A stretch of DNA of 7,242 nt from Legionellales bacterium UBA5158 (GCA_002413665.1 DHXK01000132.1:1795-9036), one strand, 5' to 3'; positions 1-6,375 are shown, numbered from the stretch's first letter. Numbers and translations: made by a program. Notes: generated by a model from the sequence alone, not told the origin.

Positions 1-339
1 ACCTAATGCAGCATTTATTAATAAAAGACCGATAAAAAAATGCATTGAAAACATAAAACCAAAATAACAAAACCCTGAAAGTAATAAGGCAAGTATCAAT
101 GTCGTTTTGTGCGAACTGCGATCCACATACAAGCCATTCATCAGCCCAGTGACGCTCAGCATAAAACCTGAAATACCGAGAACTAATCCAATTTTACTGT
201 GACTGAATAATCCTTCGCGCGCCAAATAGATAGCTAAAAACGGCAAGGACATGAACTGCCCTGCGCGCATAAAAAAAGTAATCAATGCTACTAGATAAGC
301 TGTTTTAGAAACTTTTGCAAAAGATGCGAGAAATTGCAT
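1..339 (-). CDS. MFS transporter, N-terminal part (3' end outside window)
   Basis: The minus strand is open from an ATG at 337-339 to the left edge, giving the first 113 residues of a membrane protein. Hydrophobic segments lie at about residues 14-40, 49-72 and 79-98, with a fourth starting near 100. Between the second and third sits GLYVDRSSHK (69-78), a recognisable though relaxed form of the MFS loop 2-3 motif A (G-x-x-x-D-R-x-x-x-K). The stretch RAGQFMSLPFLAIYL (25-39) at the first helix is also typical of drug or metabolite efflux members of the family. A full protein would have about 400 residues and 12 helices, so roughly a quarter is visible and the substrate cannot be told. No strong Shine-Dalgarno precedes the ATG. 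The cold-shock gene lies 151 bases upstream on the same strand; co-transcription is possible but unproven. Confidence 0.85.
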   Translation of the reverse strand, partial: MQFLASFAKVSKTAYLVALITFFMRAGQFMSLPFLAIYLAREGLFSHSKIGLVLGISGFMLSVTGLMNGLYVDRSSHKTTLILALLLSGFCYFGFMFSMHFFIGLLLINAALG

Positions 340-490
340 AGATAAACTCGTCTAACAAATTAGATTACATTTGATAGTACGTAATTAAAAGGCAGATGTC
401 TCGGTTAACCTTGTATTCAAAATGAAACTTATCTTTGCAAAGACTGCAATTTACTAATGCAGCTTAAGAGGCTTAAACTATATTACTTAA

Positions 491-700
491 CTAAATTTCT
501 AGTATCACAACTTGAGTAGCATATTCTCCACGCTCACCCTGAGCAAGAACATAGCTGATACGCTGGCCTTCTTTCAATTCTTTGTAACCTGCGGTTTGAA
601 CTTCAGAAAAGTGAACAAATACTTCATTTTCACTATCATCTGGGGTAATAAAACCATAGCCTTTTATTTTATTAAACCGTTTAACTGTTCCGGTATGCAT
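491..700 (-). CDS. CspA-family cold-shock domain protein with Trp-to-Arg change
   Basis: This 69-residue protein is a single cold-shock domain, the usual length for the family. Such proteins bind single-stranded RNA and DNA in the cytoplasm and melt RNA secondary structure. The RNP1 motif is KGYGFI (13-18) and RNP2 is VFVHF (27-31); the GY(K) turn (38-40) and the C-terminal strand also match CspA. One key residue is unusual: the conserved KWFN motif reads KRFN (7-10), so the surface Trp (Trp11 in E. coli CspA), which stacks on bases, is Arg8, encoded by CGG, one transition from TGG. The other stacking aromatics (Phe9, Tyr15, Phe17, Phe28, His30, Phe31) are kept. The ATG is preceded by a modest GGA (about 706-711, minus strand). 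It is divergent from the TMEM43-family gene. Whether it is cold-induced cannot be read from the sequence. Family assignment is secure; the number of csp paralogs in the genome is unknown. Confidence 0.95.
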   Translation of the reverse strand: MHTGTVKRFNKIKGYGFITPDDSENEVFVHFSEVQTAGYKELKEGQRISYVLAQGERGEYATQVVILEI

Positions 701-754
701 AATATGATTCCAATAATGAATAAGTAGGTTGATATTACTTCTTTCTAAGAAATT

Positions 755-784
755 ATGACACTATTGATTTAAAGACTATATAAT
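755..784 (+). promoter_or_regulatory. Probable sigma70 promoter of the TMEM43-family gene
   Basis: A -35-like ATGACA (755-760, 5 of 6 bases of TTGACA) is followed after 18 bases by a perfect TATAAT (779-784). Transcription would start near 791, giving a leader of about 45 bases before the ATG at 836. The A+T richness raises the chance of coincidental -10 boxes, but the element pairing and placement are good. Confidence 0.5.
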
Positions 785-823
785 GAAATTTACTAAGGAG
801 AGTATACTAAGAGTATCTATAAT

Positions 824-830
824 AAGGAGA
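824..830 (+). promoter_or_regulatory. Ribosome binding site of the TMEM43-family gene
   Basis: AAGGAGA ends five bases before the ATG at 836, a near-ideal Shine-Dalgarno that fixes this start codon. An identical TAAGGAGA octamer occurs 29 bases upstream (794-801) with no start codon behind it. Confidence 0.8.
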
Positions 831-835
831 ATTTC

Positions 836-1987
836 ATGGTCCAGGAAGTTACCACTTCATCGTGGTTTAGCCGTATCGGCAATGCTTTTGTCGGCATTTT
901 GGTTGGAATTGCTTTAATTATAGGTTCATTCATGCTTGTTTTTTGGAATGAAGGAAATGGACTACACAAAGCACAATCGTTAAAACAAACCGAAAAAATG
1001 CTAGTCACTACACCCATTTCCCCTATCGATAAAAAAAATGAATTAAAAGTCGTTTATTTCAGTGGCCTTGCTACTACTGATGAATCACTAAAAGATAGTC
1101 TTTTAGAAATAGACACAAAAGCTATCAAACTTGATCGCAACGTCGAAATGTTTCAGTGGGAACAAGAACAAGAATCTAAAACTGAAAAAAACATGGGTGG
1201 CTCAGAAACAGAAACGAAAACCTATACGTATAAAACAGCATGGTCAGACAAGATCATTGATAGCAGCAATTTCAAAGAACTCAACGGCCATAAGAATCCT
1301 ACCAGCATGGCTTTTCCTTCTCGGCATGAGCAAGCTTCGAAAGTAACCGTTGGAGATTTCATTTTACCTACTGATTTAATTTCTAAAATTTCAGTCACTA
1401 CACCTGTTGATTTAACAGAAAAAGATATTTCCGTTATTCAAAATAAAACAAAATTAAAAGTAAGCCATAATGGTATCGATCTTTATCTAGGTGAAGATTC
1501 TCAAACACCTCGAGTTGGCGATGTGCGTATACACGTTACTGAAATTTTACCGCAAATTGTGAGTGTCATTGCTCAACAAACCGGTAACACTGTTCAAGCT
1601 TATATGGCTCCTGCTGGACATCCCATAGCATTATTAGTTTCGGGACAACAATCGTATCCTCAAATGATTCATGATGCAGAAGTTGAAAATCGAATGCTGA
1701 CTTGGTTATTTCGAGGAGTGTCCTTATTATTAATGATAATAGGGTTCACTTTAATATTAAAACCTATTGCTGTGCTGGCTGATATTATTCCTTTTTTTGG
1801 AAATATAGTAGGCTACGGAACTGGACTAATAGCCTTCGTAGCAGGCTTATTATTATGGACATGCGCTACTGCGCTTGCATGGTTTGTCGTGAGACCTTTG
1901 CTGGCAGTCGGGCTCGTAGTCATAGCCTGCCTAATAAGTTATGGGCTGATACAGCGTAAAAAAAATAGTCTAGAAAAAACATCATAA
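836..1987 (+). CDS. TMEM43 (LUMA) family membrane protein
   Basis: The 383-residue product matches the TMEM43 family (Pfam PF07787) in length and architecture: one N-terminal membrane helix (about 15-37), a large extra-membrane domain (38-285), and a C-terminal block of helices at about 287-307, 325-349 and 353-371 ending in a basic tail. Family-like stretches are YTYKTAWSDKIIDSSNF (130-146), GDVRIHVTEILP (228-239), and LKPIAVLADIIPFFGNIVG (308-326), followed by a WFVVRP segment (349-354). The eukaryotic member is an inner-nuclear/ER membrane protein; in bacteria the biochemical role is not established, so I give none beyond a probable inner-membrane location. The start is fixed by a strong Shine-Dalgarno, and a second in-frame TAA follows the stop directly. 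It probably has its own promoter (755-784). The GNAT gene begins 112 bases downstream on the same strand. The only doubt is function, not family. Confidence 0.9.
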   Translation: MVQEVTTSSWFSRIGNAFVGILVGIALIIGSFMLVFWNEGNGLHKAQSLKQTEKMLVTTPISPIDKKNELKVVYFSGLATTDESLKDSLLEIDTKAIKLDRNVEMFQWEQEQESKTEKNMGGSETETKTYTYKTAWSDKIIDSSNFKELNGHKNPTSMAFPSRHEQASKVTVGDFILPTDLISKISVTTPVDLTEKDISVIQNKTKLKVSHNGIDLYLGEDSQTPRVGDVRIHVTEILPQIVSVIAQQTGNTVQAYMAPAGHPIALLVSGQQSYPQMIHDAEVENRMLTWLFRGVSLLLMIIGFTLILKPIAVLADIIPFFGNIVGYGTGLIAFVAGLLLWTCATALAWFVVRPLLAVGLVVIACLISYGLIQRKKNSLEKTS

Positions 1988-2099
1988 TAACGTACTCACA
2001 AATGATGGGATTACTAAACTATCAACCTAAAAATACATACAGCAACTAATTCACGAATGAGTTACCTTATTCATAACAATCTTCAACTAGAGATGTAAA

Positions 2100-2588
2100 A
2101 TGAAAAAAACAATTCAATTTATTCCTTATAATGACCTTTATAAATCTGAGGTGATTAGTCTCATATTAAAAATTCAAACCCAAGAGTTTGGTTTTCCAAT
2201 ATCACTTAAAGATCAACCTGATTTAGAGAATATTCCTAAAGTATATCAAGTAAACTCTGGTAATTTCTGGGTTGCCGTTGCAGATAAAAAAGTAATTGGC
2301 ACAATCGCTTTACTTGATATAGGTAACAATCAAACGGCCTTAAGAAAAATGTTTGTAGATAATAGTTACCGTGGAAAAGATGTGGCTAAAAGTCTCTTAA
2401 CTGTTCTTTTCAATTGGTGCAAACAAAAAATGGTAACACAGATTTTTTTAGGAACAACATCAGCTTTCCTTGCCGCGCATCGATTTTATGAAAAAAATGA
2501 TTTTATAGAAATTTCTAAATCGGCACTACCTTCTAGTTTTCCTATCATGGAAGTAGATTCAAAATTTTATGTATATCAAGTTGAATAA
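2100..2588 (+). CDS. GNAT-family N-acetyltransferase
   Basis: This 162-residue protein has the layout of a stand-alone GNAT acyltransferase, which transfers an acetyl group from acetyl-CoA to an amine. The central strand FWVAVADKKVIGTIALLDI (56-74) leads to LRKMFVDNSYRGKDVAKSLL (81-100), which holds motif A; the acetyl-CoA pyrophosphate loop is YRGKDVAKSL, a variant of R/Q-x-x-G-x-G/A in which the second glycine is Val and the last position is Ala. AHRFYEKNDF (126-135) is motif B, with the usual Tyr (130) as a candidate general acid. The acceptor is unknown; protein, small-molecule and antibiotic substrates are all possible. The ATG at 2100 has only a weak Shine-Dalgarno (TAGAGA, 2088-2093, spacing 6). 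It lies 112 bases after the TMEM43-family gene, a gap without a clear terminator or promoter, so read-through from upstream is possible. Family confidence is high, specificity none. Confidence 0.88.
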   Translation: MKKTIQFIPYNDLYKSEVISLILKIQTQEFGFPISLKDQPDLENIPKVYQVNSGNFWVAVADKKVIGTIALLDIGNNQTALRKMFVDNSYRGKDVAKSLLTVLFNWCKQKMVTQIFLGTTSAFLAAHRFYEKNDFIEISKSALPSSFPIMEVDSKFYVYQVE

Positions 2589-2636
2589 AATGACTATATA
2601 ACGCTAGTACAAGCTTAAAAAATATTTTACCGCTAT

Positions 2637-2670
2637 AAAAAATCCTGCAATGCAACATCGCATTGCAGGA
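2637..2670 (-). terminator. Intrinsic terminator of the six-cysteine secreted protein gene
   Basis: A perfect 11-bp inverted repeat (2643-2653 with 2660-2670) closes on a 6-base loop. Read on the minus strand it is followed directly by six T (2637-2642), the form of a Rho-independent terminator. It begins 12 bases past the stop codon of the minus-strand gene. On the plus strand no T-run follows, so it is asymmetric, although the hairpin may also affect the end of the GNAT transcript that converges on it. Confidence 0.88.
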
Positions 2671-2682
2671 ACATATCACATA

Positions 2683-3321
2683 TTAATTATATTCATCATC
2701 ATCCGGTGCAGTTGCAGCATCAACACTGGCATCAGAGCTATTGTCTGAACTTTTGGTAGTAGTGGTCGTACTAGAAGAGCTAGAACCTGTTACTGCATTT
2801 GATGTTGAAGGTGCAGTAGTTGTGGTAGTGGTAGTGCTAGAAGTTGCTGTAGGCACTGTATCTGGTGCAGTAGGAGTAACATCAGGCGCTACTGCAGGAG
2901 GCAACGTACTTTGGGCTGCAGCATCATCACTAACCTGCGCAGGAGCGGTAGTCGTCGTTTCACTACTCTTCGTCGTGGTGACTGCACTAGGAGTAGGAGC
3001 ACAAGCACTAATATTTTCTGCAGATAACCCTTTTGTAGTGGCTGCAGAAACAGCCGCAGTAATGCAAGGTCCACCGGATTCATTATTCGCGCACTTGCCT
3101 AATTCTTCATCATCCAAACTTTTCTCTGCTTTATCACCTAGACAAGCGCATGATTTATCAGTAGCACCTACCATTTTGGTTTTACATTTATCAATTAATC
3201 CCTTTTTGACACCTTCATGTATCGTTTTAATAGTATCCGCATCGAGATTTTCTGCATAAACCAACGAACCCCAGGATACTAAAAGAGCGGCAGCAGATAA
3301 AGCAAGTAATTGTTTACGCAT
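2683..3321 (-). CDS. Secreted protein: six-cysteine domain plus Ser/Thr/Ala/Pro-rich tail
   Basis: I do not recognise a family. From the ATG at 3321 the product has 212 residues. Residues 1-23 form a signal peptide: basic MRK, a hydrophobic core, and a VYA|E cleavage site. Residues 24-107 form a compact, charged region with exactly six cysteines (C46, C58, C60, C77, C86, C107), including CACLGDKAEKSLDDEELGKC (58-77); an even count in an exported protein suggests up to three disulfides. Residues 108-212 are low-complexity, rich in Thr, Ser, Ala and Pro with runs of seven and five Thr, ending in an acidic DDDEY. This looks like an extended spacer or glycosylatable stalk rather than a fold. A TTG at 3327 extends the frame by two codons, but AAAAGGA (3330-3336) is 8 bases from the ATG and only 2 from the TTG, so ATG is preferred. 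It is monocistronic, with its own terminator (2637-2670) and possibly a promoter at 3407-3436. A periplasmic or surface role is inference. Confidence 0.8.
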   Translation of the reverse strand: MRKQLLALSAAALLVSWGSLVYAENLDADTIKTIHEGVKKGLIDKCKTKMVGATDKSCACLGDKAEKSLDDEELGKCANNESGGPCITAAVSAATTKGLSAENISACAPTPSAVTTTKSSETTTTAPAQVSDDAAAQSTLPPAVAPDVTPTAPDTVPTATSSTTTTTTTAPSTSNAVTGSSSSSTTTTTKSSDNSSDASVDAATAPDDDEYN

Positions 3322-3329
3322 AGTCAAAA

Positions 3330-3336
3330 TCCTTTT
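3330..3336 (-). promoter_or_regulatory. Ribosome binding site deciding the start of the six-cysteine protein
   Basis: Minus-strand AAAAGGA lies 8 bases from the ATG at 3321 but only 2 bases from the in-frame TTG at 3327. The ATG is therefore the likely start, giving a signal peptide that begins MRKQ. Confidence 0.65.
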
Positions 3337-3406
3337 GATTAATAGCCATTAACTTTTTAATTATAATAGAAATTTAATCTTCATAGCTAATACTTCTGAT
3401 GACTAA

Positions 3407-3436
3407 TTTATAATATCTATAAAGCTGTTGCAGCAA
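3407..3436 (-). promoter_or_regulatory. Possible promoter of the six-cysteine protein gene
   Basis: On the minus strand TTGCTG (3431-3436) and TATAAA (3407-3412) are separated by 18 bases, placing a start near 3400 and a leader of about 80 bases. The -35 lies inside an 11-base palindrome, GTTGCAGCAAC (3427-3437), which could be an operator or coincidence. A rival TATAAT at 3360-3365 is closer to the gene but lacks a -35. Confidence 0.25.
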
Positions 3437-3472
3437 CCACAGACAAACTCAACTTCAAAAAAAATTAATTTA

Positions 3473-5683
3473 TTACTTTGCTAGATTAGTAGCAAATTCT
3501 TGCAATCGTTTTTCAACTTTATAATTAATACTTTCTTCAGGAAACTTACCATTTTTTTTACGTACACCTGCGGGCAAGCCTGTCAGCAGGCTAATGGCTT
3601 GATCAATTGTATCAATGGGATAAATTAAAAACTTTTTAGCACGCCCAATGGCAACAATATCATCACGTAACATTAGATTCTTTATATTAATAGAAGGTAT
3701 AATAACACCCTGCTTACCTGTCAATCCTCTGGCATGACAGACATCATAGAATCCTTCTATCTTATCATTCACACCGCCAACAGCTTGAGCTTCTCCGAAT
3801 TGATTAATAGAACCTGTCACTGCTAAATATTGCTTAATTGGCACATTAGCTAGAGCCGATAATAAAGCACATAACTCTGCAACTGAAGCACTATCACCAT
3901 CCATCATTCCATAAATTTGTTCGAATGAAATACTTGCCAATAATGAAAATTTTTGTTCAGTGTTATAGCGATCCGCTAAAAAATTTGAAATAATGATGCC
4001 CGCCTTTGAATGCATAGGCCCGGCCATGTCTATTTCACGTTGTATATCAATAATTTTCCCTCTGCCCATTCTTACTTTGGCTGTAATACGTGTCGGATGT
4101 CCGTATGTAAAATTTCCTTCGCGTACTACAGAAAGACAATTGACTTGACCTACTAGTTCAGAGGTAGTGTTAATGAGAATAAAATTACGTGTGATTTCTT
4201 CATAATATAAGTGCTTCGATCTATCTACACGATGAATTTGCGCTTGGATCGCTAGCTTCACTTCATTGGCTGAAACAATTTTTTTAGAACTGACACTTGC
4301 CCAATAGTCTGCTTCAATGATCAAATCATCAATACCGCGTATGTGGGTTGATAATTTTTCTGAATCCTCAACTATACGTGAACTATGTTCTATTAAAGCA
4401 GCTACAGCAGTAGCATGAAAAGGTCGTGTCGCTTCACGACGTATAATCGTACCAATCAAACGTGCATACAAAGCAATATTTTTTTTATTACGGTCTATTT
4501 GCTCATCAAAATCTACAGCCACTTTAAATAAACCAGTAAAGTCGGGATCACGATTACATAACGAATAGTAAGTAGCACGATCACCTAATAAAATAATTTT
4601 AATATTAAGAGGAATCGGCATAGGTTCTAATGAAACTGGTCTAGCCGATTCGGCTAAATGTTCTATAGGTTCAATTGCAATATTACCCGCACGTAAGGCA
4701 CGCTTCAAACCTTCCCAAGCACTATCTTCTTTTTTTAATTTGCGCGCTTCAATAACTAAATACCCTCCATTCGCTCGGTGCAATGAGCCAGGCCGAATTA
4801 AGGTAAAGTTAGTCACCAATGTTCCAAAAAGAGAAAGATGTTCCACACGACAAACCAAATTAGAATAAGATGGATTATCTTCAAAAATAATTGGAGCACC
4901 TTTATGATTACTATTATCAATAAATAAATTCACTTGGTATTTTATGAGTAATGGACTATCCGATACAAATGATAAAATACTAGTGCTTTCATCATGTTTT
5001 ATGAAATCATTTACATGTTCCAATAAATCAGCTTGGACTGCAATTAAATAAGTTACCACATCTGAAAACTTTGAATATTTGATTTTTAATTTATTAATTA
5101 ATGGATCAACAACCGCTAATGTAAATTTAAATTGCAAAGCTTTTTCATTTATATGTAGCTCTTTATACAAGTGTGGCACTTTACTAGATTTAGCATTTTC
5201 GATAATAAGTTTACAAAATTCTTCACGTTTAGCATTAAAGTCATCTGTGATATCCTGCATTTTCTTGCGATATTCGTCACTCTCAAATACAGCGATAATG
5301 CCCTGACTCAATTCATCAATAAAAGATTTTATATCCTGCTGAAATATCGAACCCAAACCAGGTGGTAATGAAATTGCAAGGGGTCTGTCAGGAAGAGAAA
5401 AATTATGGATATAACACCAATCAGGTGGTGTCTCTTGCTTATTCGCGTTAATTTCTAAGGCAGATCGCACTAGTGAACGCTTGCCAATTCCTGAAGGTCC
5501 CATGGCATAAAGATTATACCCTTGGCTCTGAATGCCAATACCAAATCGAATGGCTTCCAGTGCTCTCTCCTGTCCTACAAATTCTTTTAAAGGCTCTAAA
5601 TCAGACGTAGTTAGAAAGTCTAGAAGTTTGGGATCTAGTTTTTGGCGAAAAAATTTATAACTTAACGAAATGGATTTCCTCAT
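3473..5683 (-). CDS. LonB/YcbZ-like ATP-dependent protease (AAA_32 + Lon protease domain)
   Basis: From the ATG at 5683 this is a 736-residue protease of the Lon-related type that lacks the N-terminal substrate-binding domain of classical Lon. It would unfold and degrade proteins in an ATP-dependent way, in the cytoplasm or at the membrane face; no membrane helix is evident. The ATPase part starts at GQERALEAIRFGIGI (37-51), with Walker A GPSGIGKR (62-69, Lys68). A charged helical insert spans about 114-225. The Walker B region is ANGGYLVIEA (304-313), followed by RDPDFTGLFKVAVDFDEQID (378-397). The protease domain runs from about 505 to 705; the catalytic serine is in GDSAS (596-600, Ser598) and the lysine in GGVNDKIEG (636-644, Lys641). 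Their spacing of 43 equals that in E. coli Lon (Ser679/Lys722), so the protease should be active. An in-frame TTG at 5701 adds six codons but lacks a Shine-Dalgarno, whereas AAAGGGG (5687-5693) precedes the ATG, though only 3 bases away. The gene is divergent from the decayed gene at 5789. Confidence 0.93.
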   Translation of the reverse strand: MRKSISLSYKFFRQKLDPKLLDFLTTSDLEPLKEFVGQERALEAIRFGIGIQSQGYNLYAMGPSGIGKRSLVRSALEINANKQETPPDWCYIHNFSLPDRPLAISLPPGLGSIFQQDIKSFIDELSQGIIAVFESDEYRKKMQDITDDFNAKREEFCKLIIENAKSSKVPHLYKELHINEKALQFKFTLAVVDPLINKLKIKYSKFSDVVTYLIAVQADLLEHVNDFIKHDESTSILSFVSDSPLLIKYQVNLFIDNSNHKGAPIIFEDNPSYSNLVCRVEHLSLFGTLVTNFTLIRPGSLHRANGGYLVIEARKLKKEDSAWEGLKRALRAGNIAIEPIEHLAESARPVSLEPMPIPLNIKIILLGDRATYYSLCNRDPDFTGLFKVAVDFDEQIDRNKKNIALYARLIGTIIRREATRPFHATAVAALIEHSSRIVEDSEKLSTHIRGIDDLIIEADYWASVSSKKIVSANEVKLAIQAQIHRVDRSKHLYYEEITRNFILINTTSELVGQVNCLSVVREGNFTYGHPTRITAKVRMGRGKIIDIQREIDMAGPMHSKAGIIISNFLADRYNTEQKFSLLASISFEQIYGMMDGDSASVAELCALLSALANVPIKQYLAVTGSINQFGEAQAVGGVNDKIEGFYDVCHARGLTGKQGVIIPSINIKNLMLRDDIVAIGRAKKFLIYPIDTIDQAISLLTGLPAGVRKKNGKFPEESINYKVEKRLQEFATNLAK

Positions 5684-5686
5684 AAA

Positions 5687-5693
5687 CCCCTTT
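5687..5693 (-). promoter_or_regulatory. Ribosome binding site of the LonB-like gene
   Basis: Minus-strand AAAGGGG ends 3 bases before the ATG at 5683, slightly tight but purine-rich. No comparable motif lies before the TTG at 5701, and the extra six residues from TTG would have the Shine-Dalgarno inside the coding sequence. Confidence 0.5.
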
Positions 5694-5752
5694 AAAACCA
5701 AACAGTTACTACACTCATTTAATTGAATAGTTTAAACAGAAGTTACACTACT

Positions 5753-5760
5753 ATTATAAT
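5753..5760. promoter_or_regulatory. Overlapping divergent -10 boxes (LonB-like gene and decayed gene)
   Basis: The octamer ATTATAAT contains a perfect TATAAT on both strands: plus 5755-5760, minus 5753-5758. The plus-strand box lies 18 bases before a Shine-Dalgarno (5777-5783), and the minus-strand box about 70 bases before the LonB-like ATG. The -35 matches are poor on both strands (for example TAAACA at 5733-5738 with a 16-base spacer for the plus direction), so this is a candidate only. Confidence 0.3.
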
Positions 5761-5776
5761 CTAAATACTGATCTTT

Positions 5777-5783
5777 AGGGGAG
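5777..5783 (+). promoter_or_regulatory. Shine-Dalgarno of the decayed gene
   Basis: AGGGGAG lies five bases before an ATG at 5789, but translation from this ATG stops after seven codons (TGA at 5810-5812). The good initiation site in front of a broken frame supports recent loss of a real gene. Confidence 0.45.
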
Positions 5784-5788
5784 TTGTG

Positions 5789-6337
5789 ATGCGTATAAGA
5801 GCACACTCTTGAGCAAGAAATAAGTAATAACATCGATAATGGCGAGCGCATTAACAAAATTCATTAACCACACTAGTAAAAGACTAATGATGGATGCTCT
5901 AGTGGTCACAGTAGAAAAATATTATAGTGTTAACTGTGTCATCGTATGCCCGGGGCAAGAGATACTTAAAGCAACTGTGTGAACAAGTCGAAGAATCGAT
6001 AGACCCTGTGTTACACGTTAAGCTATATTTAGCTTAACAAGAAAATAATATTGCAAAGAGTGCTGCTCATTTACAAAAAGCTAAGGATCTTATTTCAAAT
6101 CCTGCGAATCATGACATTACAAGAGAGACTATATTTGCTATTCAAAAGTTACTGCCAGATTTAGCAATTTTACAAGATTTAAAAATGGCATACAATAAAG
6201 TAGAAAAAACTTTACAACTAACACCCGCATTCCTGCAAAAAATCAAATATACTTTGTTCGCAGATTCATTTCTATTTAGTGATGATCTCACACCGGATGA
6301 ACATAGAGCTGACAATAAAAAACTAAAAATGAAATAA
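5789..6337 (+). pseudogene. Decayed gene of unknown function, about 180 codons, with several frameshifts and a nonsense codon
   Basis: No single frame is open, but coding-like pieces follow one another. Frame A starts at ATG 5789 (MRI). A second frame is open at 5799-5864 with EHTLEQEISNNIDNGERIN. A third, open at 5824-5979, includes HTSKRLMMDALVVTVEKYY. The first frame resumes from about 5915 with YARGKRYLKQLCEQVEES and runs to 6337, interrupted only by TAA at 6035-6037 (LYLA, stop, QENNIAKSAA; CAA to TAA would explain it). The last piece, 6038-6337, encodes 99 residues without an early ATG: a charged, mostly helical sequence (AHLQKAKDLIS, LPDLAILQDLKMAYNKVEK) ending in a Lys-rich tail. Each step has the same sign (one added or two lost bases). 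I do not recognise the ancestral protein; it has no visible membrane segment or signal peptide. It is divergent from the LonB-like gene and converges on the P-type ATPase-like gene. Short surviving ORFs could still be expressed, but nothing shows this. Confidence 0.7.
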
Positions 6338-6338
6338 A

Positions 6339-6375
6339 TTAAAAAGATGAATGAGGTTCGCAATTATCTTTTTAA
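6339..6375. terminator. Possible bidirectional A+T-rich terminator between converging genes
   Basis: A perfect 10-bp inverted repeat, TTAAAAAGAT (6339-6348) with ATCTTTTTAA (6366-6375), flanks a 17-base loop. It fills the 41-base gap between the end of the decayed plus-strand gene (6337) and the stop of the minus-strand gene (6379). Both arms give a T-run in the direction of transcription. The stem has only one G:C pair and a long loop, so it would be weak. Confidence 0.35.

Noticed and set aside
444..462. Small inverted repeat CTGCA...TGCAG between the cold-shock gene and the MFS gene
   Set aside because: The stem is only 5 bp, with a 9-base loop and no good T-run, so it is too weak to call a terminator for the cold-shock gene.
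2055..2072. Hairpin of 7 bp with one G-T wobble and a 4-base loop in the leader of the GNAT gene
   Set aside because: No T-run follows, and such short stems are common by chance in A+T-rich DNA; it might modulate read-through but cannot be supported.
836..2588. TMEM43-family gene plus GNAT gene as a two-gene system
   Set aside because: They share a strand but are 112 bases apart, with no overlap or shared theme; one example gives no evidence of functional linkage.
2889..3083. Minus-strand 64-codon frame inside the six-cysteine protein gene
   Set aside because: It is an out-of-frame reading of the low-complexity tail with no initiation signal of its own.
2741..3259. Plus-strand open frame of 172 codons, very rich in Val and Ala, opposite the six-cysteine protein gene
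   Set aside because: Its Val runs are simply the complement of the Thr codons on the other strand. The minus-strand frame has a signal peptide, a Shine-Dalgarno and a matching terminator, so this is a shadow.
5789..6037. Programmed frameshifting as an explanation for the split frames
   Set aside because: At least three shifts and an additional in-frame TAA within about 250 bases, without a slippery heptamer and downstream pairing structure that I can see, fit decay or sequencing error better.
6142..6363. Minus-strand open frame of 73 codons with a hydrophobic, signal-like N-terminus
   Set aside because: It starts at TTG without a Shine-Dalgarno inside the terminator-like hairpin, and its Phe/Leu/Ser richness is the complement of the Lys/Asp/Glu-rich end of the decayed plus-strand gene.
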